DNA of 64,000 nucleotides from Bacillus salipaludis. GTDB lineage: Bacteria; Bacillota; Bacilli; Bacillales_B; DSM-18226. The stretch lies in NCBI RefSeq assembly GCF_004358205.1, contig NZ_SMYO01000007.1:248001-312000 (forward strand). The letters run 5' to 3'. Shown here piece after piece: positions 27,631-36,384 of this stretch. Under the pieces are notes generated by a model that saw nothing but the letters and a program-made list of their open reading frames with translations, was not told the origin of the DNA and made no database searches. The first letter of the stretch is position 1; each line of letters starts with the position of its first letter. Made by a program: the position numbers and the translations under genes.

Positions 27631-28209
27631 ATGAAAGTTCGGAATTGGCTGGTGGTAGTACTATTATCTACACTAATTTTGTCAGCATGTGGAAAGAAAG
27701 AGATCAAAGATGCGGTGAATTGGCCAATAAAGGATTTTTCAGCCACATCTCAAGCCGGTAAGCCCTTTGGATTAAAAGATTTAAAAGGGAAGATCTGGAT
27801 TTCTGATTTTATTTTTACAAGCTGTGTGGATATTTGTCCGCCGATGACGGCTAATATGCAAAAGCTGCAAAAAAAGGTGAAGGATGAAGGCCTGAAAAAT
27901 GTTGAGTTTGTTTCTTTTAGTGTGGATCCAAAAGTAGATACCCCTCAAAAGTTAACAGAGTTTGCCAACCAATATCAAATTGATTTTAAAAATTGGACAT
28001 TCTTAACCGGTTATTCCCAGTCGTTTATTGAAAATTTTGCCTTGAAAAATTACAAGGCATTGGTCAAAAAGCCGGAAGAGGGGAACCAGGTGATTCACGG
28101 TACCTCCATTTATTTAGTTGATCAGGATGGAAATATTAAAAAATCCTATAACGGATTTAAAGAAGTTCCATATGATGAAATTATCAATGATATTAAAGCA
28201 CTGCAATAG
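27631..28209 (+). CDS. ypmQ: SCO1/SenC-family lipoprotein (YpmQ-like)
   Basis: This 192-residue lipoprotein has the lipobox LSAC near 20. A thioredoxin-like fold carries the copper-binding C65-x3-C69 motif (SCVDICPPM) and the conserved His in VIHGTS near 155. SCO proteins help insert copper in the CuA site of cytochrome oxidase. The ATG at 27631 follows GGGTGAT; the earlier ATG is not needed. It precedes ypmR and ypmS homologues as in B. subtilis. Confidence 0.88.
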   Translation: MKVRNWLVVVLLSTLILSACGKKEIKDAVNWPIKDFSATSQAGKPFGLKDLKGKIWISDFIFTSCVDICPPMTANMQKLQKKVKDEGLKNVEFVSFSVDPKVDTPQKLTEFANQYQIDFKNWTFLTGYSQSFIENFALKNYKALVKKPEEGNQVIHGTSIYLVDQDGNIKKSYNGFKEVPYDEIINDIKALQ

Positions 28210-28234
28210 ACCTAATTAATAGGTCTATTTTTTT
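28207..28234 (+). terminator. Terminator after ypmQ
   Basis: TAGACCTA/TAGGTCTA arms, including the stop codon, and seven T residues. Confidence 0.85.
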
Positions 28235-28251
28235 ACTGTCAAACCCTATAT

Positions 28252-28265
28252 TGAAAACGTTTTCA
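28252..28265. promoter_or_regulatory. Candidate cre site (CcpA)
   Basis: TGAAAACGTTTTCA is a perfect palindrome and fits the CcpA consensus TGWAANCGNTNWCA. It lies about 90 bp upstream of the ypmR start, upstream of a TATAAT-like box near 28317. Carbon-source control of ypmR-ypmS is implied but not shown. Confidence 0.5.
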
Positions 28266-28353
28266 ATTATGAGGTTGTTAGTTTTTGTCAATCCGGCTTG
28301 AATGTTTTTTCACATGTTATAATATTTATAGTTTGAGAGGAAGGTGAAGTCTT

Positions 28354-29178
28354 ATGAAAAAGTTTTTCACTCTTCTAATTCTCTCCTCCTTATTCCTTTG
28401 TTCTTGTAGCGGTTCCACCCAATGGATGCCGCACTCCTATAAAAAAGCTGCAAAGATTGTTTATAAGCAGGTGCCGGCTGATTTTATTCCACGAAAATTA
28501 ACCGTTGTTTCTGCAGGTGATTCCTTAACACAAGGTGTTGGTGATAGTACAAAAACAGGCGGTTATTTGCCCTATCTGAAAAAAATGCTTGAAAAGGAAA
28601 AGGGCATAAAAGAAGCGGAATTTTATAATTTTGGTGTTCAGGGAAACCGGACAACACAATTGATGAAGCGACTGCAATCGCCGGAAGTGAAATCGGCCAT
28701 TTCTCAGGCCGATTTAGTAATCCTAACCATTGGCGGCAATGATATTGTAAAAGTTCTTAGAGACAATATCACCGATCTGCAATTTTCCGATTTCACGAGA
28801 GGCAAAGAGGAATATATCGTCCATTTGACGCAAATAATGGAGAGCATAACAAAGGAAAATCCCAACGCCAAAATCGTTTTGGTCGGATTGTACAATCCGT
28901 TTTCTAAATGGTTTGGCAATATTAAGGAACTCGACCAAATTGTCGGGGATTGGAACAGCGCTGGTCAGTCTGTAATTGCTCATTACCCCAATGCCTACTT
29001 TGTCCACATTGACGACTTGTTTAATGAGACCTCGGAAAATCTTTTGTATAGGGATAATTTTCATCCAAATGATAAAGGATATAAATTAATTGCACAAAGG
29101 CTTAACCAGACATTGGGAGAACGCACATTACCTGATCTGGAAAGGAATTCGTTGATGGTCAGTAAAGAGGAGAATTAG
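28354..29178 (+). CDS. ypmR: SGNH/GDSL-hydrolase lipoprotein (YpmR-like)
   Basis: The 274-residue protein has a lipoprotein signal (LFLCSCSG near 15-22). SGNH-hydrolase blocks follow: SAGDSLTQGVG near 54 with the catalytic serine, GVQGNRT, IGGNDIVK near 128, and HPNDKGY near 234 with the catalytic Asp-His pair replaced in the usual D-x-x-H order by NFHPND. It is a secreted, membrane-anchored esterase or lipase of unknown substrate. GAGAGGAAGG precedes the ATG, and ypmS begins six bases after the stop. Confidence 0.87.
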   Translation: MKKFFTLLILSSLFLCSCSGSTQWMPHSYKKAAKIVYKQVPADFIPRKLTVVSAGDSLTQGVGDSTKTGGYLPYLKKMLEKEKGIKEAEFYNFGVQGNRTTQLMKRLQSPEVKSAISQADLVILTIGGNDIVKVLRDNITDLQFSDFTRGKEEYIVHLTQIMESITKENPNAKIVLVGLYNPFSKWFGNIKELDQIVGDWNSAGQSVIAHYPNAYFVHIDDLFNETSENLLYRDNFHPNDKGYKLIAQRLNQTLGERTLPDLERNSLMVSKEEN

Positions 29179-29184
29179 TTTTGT

Positions 29185-29763
29185 ATGAAAAATAAGTGGA
29201 AAAGGGGATTCTGGCTTTTATTAGGGATTGACCTTTTAGTTGTCATAATAATTGCCGGCTTACTATTATCCCCGTCATCGGAGAAGCACGAAAGCCTTGT
29301 TAAAGGGCAAAATGGGGAATATGTTTCATTTCGGATTCGATCGAATAAGCAGGATTTGAATCGGCTTATCAACCATTATTTACAAACAGAAGCGGCTGAT
29401 TCCCCAATAGCTTATCGTGTTATATTAGGAGATGAGGTTGAGCTTTACGGAACAATCCCGTTTTTTAGTGAACAGCTTAATTTAAAAATGACCTTTAAGC
29501 CGAAAGCATTGTCAAACGGTGATTTAGTTCTGAAGCAAAAATCGATTAAAATCGGTAACCTGAATCTGCCTGTTTCCTATGTACTGAAATTCATTGAAGA
29601 AAACTATAAGCTGCCTAGGGGAGTGGACATTCAGCCGGACAACAAACGCGTCTACGTTTATATGCAGCAATTGAAACTCAAAAGTGATCTAAAAATAAAA
29701 GCAGAGAAGTTTGACTTAGAAAAGGATGATATCTCCTTTATCATCTTAGTTCCAGTCGAATAA
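29185..29763 (+). CDS. ypmS: YpmS-like membrane-anchored protein
   Basis: The 192-residue protein has one N-terminal membrane helix (about 9-30) and an extracytoplasmic domain of the YpmS family (DUF2140), ending YVYMQQLKLKSDLKIKAEKFD-like before a Val-rich end. Its role is unknown. It is encoded immediately downstream of the YpmR hydrolase, with which it probably works at the cell surface. A strong bidirectional terminator follows. Confidence 0.85.
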   Translation: MKNKWKRGFWLLLGIDLLVVIIIAGLLLSPSSEKHESLVKGQNGEYVSFRIRSNKQDLNRLINHYLQTEAADSPIAYRVILGDEVELYGTIPFFSEQLNLKMTFKPKALSNGDLVLKQKSIKIGNLNLPVSYVLKFIEENYKLPRGVDIQPDNKRVYVYMQQLKLKSDLKIKAEKFDLEKDDISFIILVPVE

Positions 29764-29764
29764 T

Positions 29765-29797
29765 AACAGGGTGCCTCCTTTGAAAAGGCACCCTGTT
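29765..29797. terminator. Bidirectional terminator
   Basis: Perfect 12-bp arms AACAGGGTGCCT/AGGCACCCTGTT end both ypmS and the convergent methyltransferase gene. Confidence 0.88.
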
Positions 29798-29799
29798 TA

Positions 29800-31164
29800 T
29801 TATTTTTGGATTCGAAGTCCTTTTGGGTAAAAATTCTTCAATACCCCTTTCGCTTCTTTCCCCCAGCCGAGTGGGTAGTCATCGATAGTTACGAGCATCC
29901 AGCCTCGGTCGTTTCCCGTTGTTAACGTTTCTCCTTTTAAGTAATGAAACCACTGATCATCTTTTAACGGAAAACAGTGCTTTGCCTCATTTGCCATTAA
30001 CCCCAATGCCAGCGCATGGTTTGGTTCAAAACGATTCTTCTTTAACTCGCCAAGATGAAGCCCTGCCCGCAGGATTTTTAACCCCTGAAAACTAGGACAA
30101 TGATCCGGTAATGCATAGAGCTGCTGATTAAAAAGATAGAAGTGATCGAATGTTATTCCTTTTATGGTTTGGTTGGTAAATTCATAGAAATCCTTCAGCT
30201 GTGCCCTGCTGGCATTCGAGGATATCTCTTTTATTTTTGCTGGGTCTTCAACGGCCGTTTTATGAATTTTAGCTACAAAATGGCCTTCCCCTTTAAGATG
30301 ATGCGGCCATAAGCGGGCCGTTTGTTCAAGCTCGTTCATTTTGCTGGTTGACCATTCCGGCCGGCCATTTTGGATTCCATTTGTCTTTTCAATTGGCAGC
30401 AGCTCTAAATCAGGATATTTTTTCAAAAAATATTCAATTGTTTGTTCATTTTCTTCCGGTGAGAAAGTACAGGTAGAATATACAAGGATACCGTCTTCCT
30501 TCAACATGGAGTAGGCCGCATCAAGAATATTTTTCTGCTGCTTCGCACATGCTTCTACATGGGCTTCAGTCCAAAAGGCAATTGCTTCCTCATCCTTACG
30601 GAACATTCCTTCGCCCGAGCAAGGTGCATCGACAAGAATCTTATCGAAATAGCCTTGAAATCTTTCCGCAAGCCGTACCGGTGTTTCATTAGTTACTAAA
30701 GCATTGGAAATTCCCAATCTTTCAATGTTTTCTGACAAGGCCTTTGCCCGTTTGGAATTGATTTCATTGGCAACAAGAATTCCGCTTTGCTTCATCATCC
30801 CTGCGAGCTGTGTCGTTTTTCCTCCTGGCGCGGCGCATAAATCAAGAACTCTTTCACCGGGATTTGGTGCAAGCTGTTCCGCGACAAACATTGCGCTTGG
30901 CTCTTGGATATAATAAAGGCCCGCGGCATGATAGGGGTGTTTTCCCGGCTGGTCCTGTTCAGGGTCATAATAATACCCATTTGGGACAAATGGTATTTTA
31001 TTTAGTGTGAATGGTGAGAGTTGTGACCATTTTTCTTCTGTTATTTTAAGCGGATTTATCCGAAGTCCGCTCATTCTTGTTTCTTTATATGTATGGAAAA
31101 AATCGTGGGATTCCTCTTTAAGTAAATCGGTAAACTTCCGAATAAATTCGGAGGGAAGTTGCAT
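29800..31164 (-). CDS. rRNA (cytosine-C5)-methyltransferase, RsmF/NOL1-NOP2-Sun family
   Basis: The 454-residue enzyme shows the SAM site VLDLCAAPGGKTTQLAGMM near 99-117, the catalytic motif VDAPCSGEGMF near 181, and STCTFSPEENE near 232 with the second cysteine. A C-terminal PUA-like region (about 300-454) with AGLHLGELKKNRFEPNHALA is typical of RsmF-type proteins, which methylate 16S rRNA. GAGAGGAG lies upstream of the ATG at 31164; the ORF's earlier start lacks a site. Confidence 0.9.
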   Translation of the reverse strand: MQLPSEFIRKFTDLLKEESHDFFHTYKETRMSGLRINPLKITEEKWSQLSPFTLNKIPFVPNGYYYDPEQDQPGKHPYHAAGLYYIQEPSAMFVAEQLAPNPGERVLDLCAAPGGKTTQLAGMMKQSGILVANEINSKRAKALSENIERLGISNALVTNETPVRLAERFQGYFDKILVDAPCSGEGMFRKDEEAIAFWTEAHVEACAKQQKNILDAAYSMLKEDGILVYSTCTFSPEENEQTIEYFLKKYPDLELLPIEKTNGIQNGRPEWSTSKMNELEQTARLWPHHLKGEGHFVAKIHKTAVEDPAKIKEISSNASRAQLKDFYEFTNQTIKGITFDHFYLFNQQLYALPDHCPSFQGLKILRAGLHLGELKKNRFEPNHALALGLMANEAKHCFPLKDDQWFHYLKGETLTTGNDRGWMLVTIDDYPLGWGKEAKGVLKNFYPKGLRIQK

Positions 31165-31233
31165 GATAAAGCTCCTCTCTTGTTTCAAATCCTATCATGA
31201 TTATTGGGGTTTGGCCGCTAGAAGTCAAGCGGC

Positions 31234-31263
31234 AAAAAAGACTGAGATTTGTACTCAGTCTTC
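31234..31263 (-). terminator. Terminator of the DUF4397 gene
   Basis: AAGACTGAG/CTCAGTCTT arms (31239-31247 and 31255-31263) followed on the minus strand by a T-run. A second hairpin lies just beyond (31214-31233). Confidence 0.8.
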
Positions 31264-31264
31264 G

Positions 31265-32017
31265 TTACTCTTTGATCACAATCGCTTGCAGCTCGGGACT
31301 TCCTTTGGACAAACCGACCAAAGCAATCGTGTAGACTTCATTTGCCTTAAATTGCGAGTTCGGCATTGGAAGGATCACGTTCTTTGTACCAGCTTCCCTT
31401 GCCTCTAGGTCCACTGTCATCGGCGATAATGCCAGGTATTCTGTCGCTTGCTTATAGGCTACCTTTGGAAAAATAACATCTCGGTCCTTGACGGCCATGT
31501 CTAATGCATGAGTATCAGGTGAAAGGTGAATAAAACGTACCTTTGCTTCATTCATTGGCACCTCCGGTTGGTTGAGGTATACGAGGAGACGCATTTTTTT
31601 TACAGAATCAATGATGGCCCAGGTGTATGATTGACCGGGTTCAATCGTAATTTTTTTATTTAAGACACTATTGACCATGTTGCCTGCCGGATAAATATCG
31701 ACATGATATTTACCGGGCTTAAAGGCTAGTACCTGACTCGCTTCCTTAAAGGGCAGGTCTCTTGCTACCCGCTTTCCGTTAACATAAATGTCTAAATTAG
31801 GTGCATCCGGAGAGGTGTTAAGAATGCGGATGTTTGCCTCTGTCTGCATTTGTTGCGCCTGTATCCTCATTGTATTGAATGCTTTATTGATATATTTCAT
31901 GTGTTTTAAGTAGAACTGCATATGAAGTTCTGGATTCGAGTATTTATAAAATTGGGAGAGTGTATCATACATTGCCGCCCTTTGAAGATAATCAGAATGA
32001 GTTCGATTTTCGGACAT
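31265..32017 (-). CDS. DUF4397-domain protein
   Basis: The 250-residue protein has a helical N-terminal 60 residues (MSENRTHSDYLQRAAMYDTLSQFYKY region) and then two beta-rich units of the DUF4397 family. The first begins NIRILNTSPDAPNLDIYVNG near 65 and the second VRFIHLSPDTHALDMAVKD near 156. DUF4397 proteins bear transthyretin-like folds and are often surface-associated; this one lacks a signal peptide. The function is unknown. An AGGAGCGAGCAGT ribosome site precedes the ATG. Confidence 0.85.
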   Translation of the reverse strand: MSENRTHSDYLQRAAMYDTLSQFYKYSNPELHMQFYLKHMKYINKAFNTMRIQAQQMQTEANIRILNTSPDAPNLDIYVNGKRVARDLPFKEASQVLAFKPGKYHVDIYPAGNMVNSVLNKKITIEPGQSYTWAIIDSVKKMRLLVYLNQPEVPMNEAKVRFIHLSPDTHALDMAVKDRDVIFPKVAYKQATEYLALSPMTVDLEAREAGTKNVILPMPNSQFKANEVYTIALVGLSKGSPELQAIVIKE

Positions 32018-32168
32018 ACTGCTCGCTCCTATTCTCTAATTTACTAGTACTTTATTCAGTTGGGGATAGGTAGGTGTCTATTTCGTTTCAGCTGTAATCG
32101 AGTTATTTTATTTTTTAAAAGACATTCTGTATACTTGGGGCAAGAAGAAAATTCGTGGGGTGAGTAGA

Positions 32169-32711
32169 TTGGAAGAGAAAGTACAAGTAGCAACCTTTGC
32201 CGGCGGCTGTTTTTGGTGTATGGTGAAGCCATTTGATGAGCAGCCTGGAATAAAAAGTGTGATTTCCGGATACACAGGCGGAACGGTAGAGAACCCAACC
32301 TACGAACAGGTTTGTTCGGATACTACAGGTCATTATGAAGCCGTCCAAATTACCTTTGAACCGAATATTTTTCCATATGAAAAATTGCTTGATTTATATT
32401 GGCAGCAAATTGATCCAACCGATCCGGGAGGACAATTTTATGATCGCGGTCAATCCTATCAAACCGCTATTTTTTATCATAATGAAACACAAAAAGCGCT
32501 CGCTGAAGAGTCAAAACAGAAATTACAGGAAAGTGGCAGGTTTTCGAAGCCAATTGTCACGCCGATCTTACCAGCGAAACCCTTTTATCCTGCAGAGGAT
32601 TATCACCAGCATTATTATAAGAAAAAACGAGCTCATTATGAGTCCTATCATGTAGGCTCAGGCCGTGCAGGCTTTATTGAAAGATATTGGGGGAATCAAG
32701 ATGGTAAATAA
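32169..32711 (+). CDS. msrA: Peptide methionine sulfoxide reductase MsrA
   Basis: The 180-residue enzyme reduces methionine-S-sulfoxide. The catalytic motif GGCFWC is near residues 11-16, and the family blocks [19 protein letters not shown] and AEDYHQHYY are present. GGGGTGA at 32157-32163 fits the TTG at 32169 best, though GTG at 32160 is possible. msrB begins inside its last codons. Together with BrxA and SCO this adds to an oxidative-damage repair theme. Confidence 0.94.
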   Translation: MEEKVQVATFAGGCFWCMVKPFDEQPGIKSVISGYTGGTVENPTYEQVCSDTTGHYEAVQITFEPNIFPYEKLLDLYWQQIDPTDPGGQFYDRGQSYQTAIFYHNETQKALAEESKQKLQESGRFSKPIVTPILPAKPFYPAEDYHQHYYKKKRAHYESYHVGSGRAGFIERYWGNQDGK

Positions 32712-33132
32712 GGATGAGTTAAAAAAGCGGCTGTCACAAATCCAATATGAGGTAACTCAAAATAGTGCAACAGAGCCCCCGTTTCGAAACGAATATTGGA
32801 ATGAGAACCGGGAAGGCATTTATGTAGATCTTGTTTCAGGAAAACCACTGTTCAGTTCGCTAGATAAATTTGATGCCGGCTGCGGCTGGCCAAGCTTTAC
32901 AAAGCCGATTGAAGAGGAAGAGGTAATCGAAAAGGAAGATTACAGCCATTTTATGATTCGGACCGAGGTACGAAGTAAAACGGCGGATTCTCATCTTGGT
33001 CATGTATTTAATGATGGCCCAGGACCATCGGGTTTACGCTACTGCATTAACTCCGCCGCGTTGCGGTTTATTCCGAAGGATAAGCTGGAAGAGGAAGGGT
33101 ACGGGGAATTTACAAGTTTATTTGAAAAATGA
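32701..33132 (+). CDS. msrB: Peptide methionine sulfoxide reductase MsrB
   Basis: The 143-residue enzyme reduces methionine-R-sulfoxide. It shows [10 protein letters not shown] near 57 and the active cysteine in [12 protein letters not shown] near 114. The zinc-binding CxxC pairs of some MsrBs are absent, as in the Bacillus group. The ATG at 32701 follows GGGGGA and overlaps msrA by 11 bases, so the two are translationally coupled. Confidence 0.95.
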   Translation: MVNKDELKKRLSQIQYEVTQNSATEPPFRNEYWNENREGIYVDLVSGKPLFSSLDKFDAGCGWPSFTKPIEEEEVIEKEDYSHFMIRTEVRSKTADSHLGHVFNDGPGPSGLRYCINSAALRFIPKDKLEEEGYGEFTSLFEK

Positions 33133-33134
33133 TG

Positions 33135-33163
33135 AAAAGCCGCCATTAGTTGAGCGGCTTTTT
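33135..33163 (+). terminator. Terminator after msrB
   Basis: AAAAGCCGC/GCGGCTTTTT arms with a 10-nt loop. Confidence 0.85.
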
Positions 33164-33284
33164 ATCATTTATGGGTATATGCGGATTGATTTTTGAAAAA
33201 ATAGGCGAATGCACATACGGGACAACTGCCCAGCTCATAAAGTACCTGTAGAAAGTAACAAATTTTCAAGGAGTGAAAGTGCGA

Positions 33285-33440
33285 ATGTATGGTTATGGAT
33301 ATGATGGCTGCTGCGGGTACCCGTATGGAGGATATGGTTATCCAGTAGGCGGCGTAGGCTTTGGATATGGATTTGGCGGATTTGCATTAATCGTTGTGCT
33401 CTTTATCCTGCTGATCATCATTGGAGCAAGCTGGGCGTAA
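33285..33440 (+). CDS. YjcZ-family small sporulation protein
   Basis: This 51-residue peptide has a Gly-Tyr-rich first half ([20 protein letters not shown]) and a hydrophobic C-terminal helix ([18 protein letters not shown]). That is the YjcZ/SscA family, whose members are small spore-assembly or spore-membrane proteins. AAGGAGTG lies at 33269-33276. It is flanked by terminators on both sides and so has its own unit. It is too short for most gene finders. Confidence 0.88.
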   Translation: MYGYGYDGCCGYPYGGYGYPVGGVGFGYGFGGFALIVVLFILLIIIGASWA

Positions 33441-33460
33441 TAAAATTTAAAAACGAACTG

Positions 33461-33491
33461 CTGACTCTAGGGTTTATAGGGTCAGTTTTTT
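33461..33491 (+). terminator. Terminator after the YjcZ gene
   Basis: CTGACTCTA/TAGGGTCAG arms (33461-33469 and 33477-33485) with a T-run. Confidence 0.7.
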
Positions 33492-34470
33492 ATTTATTTA
33501 TCCACGGAAGAGTGGTCGGATAATACATCATGAGTCTGTATTTTCCAAAATGGAATAGTGGTGCGGACTTTAGTAATCTTTTAGATGTATCAATGGATTG
33601 AATATGGATAAAATCCCGAAACTGCTTATTTGTGATTTTCGAGTCCATCACTAAAAAATAATCTTGTAGTGCGTATAAGTGAGCATCAGTAGAGAATTGA
33701 TCACAGGAAGGGCAGTACCATTTTCTTTTTTCGCGTTTAAGAGGCAGGGAAAAACAAAGTGGGCAATGTACTCCAGTTAAAAGTTCGTGTTTTTGAATTC
33801 CATATTTTTTGAGAATAAAATTAGTCGGCGGAGTGTTCAATTTGAGAAGGAGTCTAGTTAGTTTCCTGAGATCTTTACTATCGAGGATGCTGATTGAATA
33901 CCTATTTTCGAAGAATTTGAACCTTTTAAGGAAATTGTCTGCTTTACATACGCGCTGTTTTATTTCTGTACAGCTTTTTCTAAATTCAAGAATTGAGTAG
34001 GGATTACTGACCACGACTATATAGTCAACGGGTACAGGCGGGAGATGATGAATAGCTAAAAGGTTTTTTATGTAATCCCGGTGCCTTTCTGACTGGGAAA
34101 TCGGATCGGTGTATCCTTTTTCTTTGCCTGCAATAATTTGAAAGAATTGACCATTTTCTGAATCAAATACTAATTTTCCTGCCATATTCTTGATTTCAAT
34201 GATTAGGGCAAATTCAGGTGAGAGGATAAGTGTATCAATTTGGCAGTTATAGTCCCCATCCGGAAGATTAAGGTCGTGGAATATCATTATTTTCTTTTCA
34301 TCGAGCTTGCTAAAATAATAATCGAGGGATTGTTCCCCTTTGAAACCAGCTTTTCTTCTGTTTAGTTCTTCGAAAATTTGAGGTCGTCTTGGGTCGCTTA
34401 GAGGTAATCGTCGAAGTAATACCTCTAATATAAGAATTACCAATGGGATAGTTCTTTTCTTTTGAATCAA
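33490..34470 (-). CDS. NERD-domain protein (nuclease-related)
   Basis: The 326-residue protein has a NERD domain (about 38-155): GEQSLDYYFSKL, CQIDTLILSPEFALIIEIKNMAGKL and the following acidic-Lys pattern resemble a restriction-endonuclease fold. Near the C-terminus CPLCFSLPLKREKRKWYCPSC is a four-cysteine zinc ribbon (about 236-256), suggesting nucleic-acid binding. An N-terminal helix (8-25) may be a membrane anchor or core helix. TTG at 34470, with AGGAG eight bases upstream, is preferred over GTG at 34479. The substrate is unknown. Confidence 0.82.
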   Translation of the reverse strand: MIQKKRTIPLVILILEVLLRRLPLSDPRRPQIFEELNRRKAGFKGEQSLDYYFSKLDEKKIMIFHDLNLPDGDYNCQIDTLILSPEFALIIEIKNMAGKLVFDSENGQFFQIIAGKEKGYTDPISQSERHRDYIKNLLAIHHLPPVPVDYIVVVSNPYSILEFRKSCTEIKQRVCKADNFLKRFKFFENRYSISILDSKDLRKLTRLLLKLNTPPTNFILKKYGIQKHELLTGVHCPLCFSLPLKREKRKWYCPSCDQFSTDAHLYALQDYFLVMDSKITNKQFRDFIHIQSIDTSKRLLKSAPLFHFGKYRLMMYYPTTLPWINK

Positions 34471-34591
34471 AATAGTCACTCCTTTCCTTGTCGAATATAA
34501 TTTCTAAACTTTAATAGGAACTCCTGCCTATGTTTGATTGTAAATCGTGAACTTTTCGTGAAAACTTTTAGATTAAAATTTATTTCCTGTG

Positions 34592-34803
34592 GCCAATCAG
34601 CGAAAAAACGGATTCTATTGGCGAAAAAGTGAGTTCCATCAGCGAACCCAGTCGTTCAATTGGCGAAAATTGCGATCCAATCAGCGAACTGCCTAAATCC
34701 AGTGGGGAGTCTCCGCAAAATATATCCGCTAGATCCGTATGAAGTCGCCAATCAGCGAAAAAACGGATTCTATTGGCGAAAAATCGAGTCCAATCAGCAA
34801 AAC
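34592..34803. repeat. 21-bp tandem repeat block
   Basis: Units of about 21 bp alternate between CAATCAGCGAA and CTATTGGCGAA forms. Five units span 34592-34696, an unrelated 50-bp stretch follows, and about three more units span 34747-34803. A 37-bp segment at 34592-34628 recurs identically at 34747-34783. No gene or ribosome site is seen from 34471 to 35022. The minus-strand frame through the block is a seven-residue repeat produced by the DNA period. Confidence 0.85.
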
Positions 34804-35022
34804 CAACAACGCACATATCTCTTCAAAAACCACAACCTTCGTGCGAGCGCTTTATAAAATTTCAGACTTCTCGCAGGGGTTGAAAAATTTGCAGCGAACA
34901 TTATTGAATGTACCCTAATCCCAACTAATAAGCACCAGGAAAAAATCTGCCCACCACATATGCACCAACATCGGGTCATACAATTTAGTAAAGCAGACTT
35001 AGCTAAAAGGGAAGTGGTGTCA

Positions 35023-36369
35023 ATGGTGGAACGCACCTATTTAATTAAACCAATGATGGACGAAATATACCCCGTTATCGATTATGGCAAAGGGGTCTAT
35101 CTATACGATTTAGAAGGAAAAAAATATCTTGATGCCGCTTCAGGAGCAGTCACAGCAAATATTGGGCATGGAGTCCAAGAAATAATTGAAGCAATGAATA
35201 AACAGGCAGAAAAAGTATCATTCGTTTATCGTTCGCAGTTTACCAGTCATCCCGCAGAAGAACTAGCTAAAAAAATAGCAGAAATGACACCCGGGGACCT
35301 TAATTGGAGCTTTTTTGTCAACAGTGGGTCGGAAGCAACCGAAACTGCTATGAAAATGGCCATTCAATACTGGCAAGAAAAAGGGATCCAAACGAAAACA
35401 AAAATTTTATCAAGGTGGGTGAGCTATCACGGCATCACAATGGGGGCCCTTTCCATGTCAGGGCATACCGCCAGAAGGGCTAGATTTGTACCATTACTAG
35501 AAGACTTCCCTGTAATCAATCCGCCCTATTGTTATCGCTGCCCCTATAATCTTGAACCAACAACCTGCGCCTATCAATGTGCGCAAGAATTAGAAACGGC
35601 AATCAATCGGATTGGTGCCGAAAAAATTGCTGCCTTCATAGCAGAGCCTGTCATTGGAGCAGCCGGAGGCGCGATTACCCCGCCAAAGGATTATTTTAAA
35701 GTTATAAAAAATATCTGTGACCAATACGATATTCTTTTTATCGCAGATGAAGTCATGACCGGTTTTGGTCGTACTGGCACAATTCTTGCATTAGAACAAT
35801 ATGGGGTAATACCGGATCTTGTTACCTTTGGAAAGGGTATGGGGGCCGGATATGCTCCAATTGCTGCTGCCGTTGCAAGCGAGAAAGTTATGGAGCCCAT
35901 CTTAGCTGGTACGAAATCCGTCATGAGTGGTCATACCTTGAGCGCAAACCCGCAAACCTGTGCCGTTTCCCTGGCTGTCCTCGAATACCTTGAAAAAAAC
36001 GAGATTGTAAAAGAAGTAGAATGTAAGAGTGTTTATTTAAGAAATCTACTAGAAAAACTACAAACTCAATTCTCATTTATTGGCGAGGTACGGGGAAAAG
36101 GGCTTTTGCTCGGACTAGAGTTTGTTGAGGACAAAACAACAAAACGGCCCTTCCCAAGAAAAGCCGCCGTAACTCAAACGATTGTCACCCTCGCAAAGGA
36201 AAAAGGGCTTCTCGTTTACCCTGCCGGAGCGGGTACGGATGGGGTGAACGGAGATTCCATTATCATTTCCCCTCCATTAACCATAACCAAAAGGGAAATG
36301 GAAGAAATCTTTAGTTTATTAAAAGCAACATTTGAAGCGTTTTCAAAACAACTAGCTGAACAAGTTTAG
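35023..36369 (+). CDS. yodT: Class III aminotransferase (YodT-like)
   Basis: The 448-residue PLP enzyme belongs to the class III (ornithine/acetylornithine/4-aminobutyrate) aminotransferases. NSGSEATETAMKMA near 97 binds the PLP phosphate, ADEVMTGFGRTG near 240 contains the PLP aspartate, and VTFGKGMGAGYAPI near 265 the Schiff-base lysine. A four-cysteine stretch (CYRCPYNLEPTTCAYQC) near 172-188 is unusual and may bind metal. AAAAGGGAAG fits the ATG at 35023. By context it could transaminate acetylated beta-lysine. Confidence 0.86.
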   Translation: MVERTYLIKPMMDEIYPVIDYGKGVYLYDLEGKKYLDAASGAVTANIGHGVQEIIEAMNKQAEKVSFVYRSQFTSHPAEELAKKIAEMTPGDLNWSFFVNSGSEATETAMKMAIQYWQEKGIQTKTKILSRWVSYHGITMGALSMSGHTARRARFVPLLEDFPVINPPYCYRCPYNLEPTTCAYQCAQELETAINRIGAEKIAAFIAEPVIGAAGGAITPPKDYFKVIKNICDQYDILFIADEVMTGFGRTGTILALEQYGVIPDLVTFGKGMGAGYAPIAAAVASEKVMEPILAGTKSVMSGHTLSANPQTCAVSLAVLEYLEKNEIVKEVECKSVYLRNLLEKLQTQFSFIGEVRGKGLLLGLEFVEDKTTKRPFPRKAAVTQTIVTLAKEKGLLVYPAGAGTDGVNGDSIIISPPLTITKREMEEIFSLLKATFEAFSKQLAEQV

Positions 36370-36384
36370 GATGGTGGTGTTGGG

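Noticed and set aside
34592..34803. Possible CRISPR array.
   Set aside because: Units are contiguous, with no unique spacers, diverged between copies, and no cas gene is near.
34580..34816. A 78-codon minus-strand frame with a seven-residue repeat.
   Set aside because: The pattern follows from the 21-bp DNA period; there is no ribosome site and both strands stay open for the same reason.
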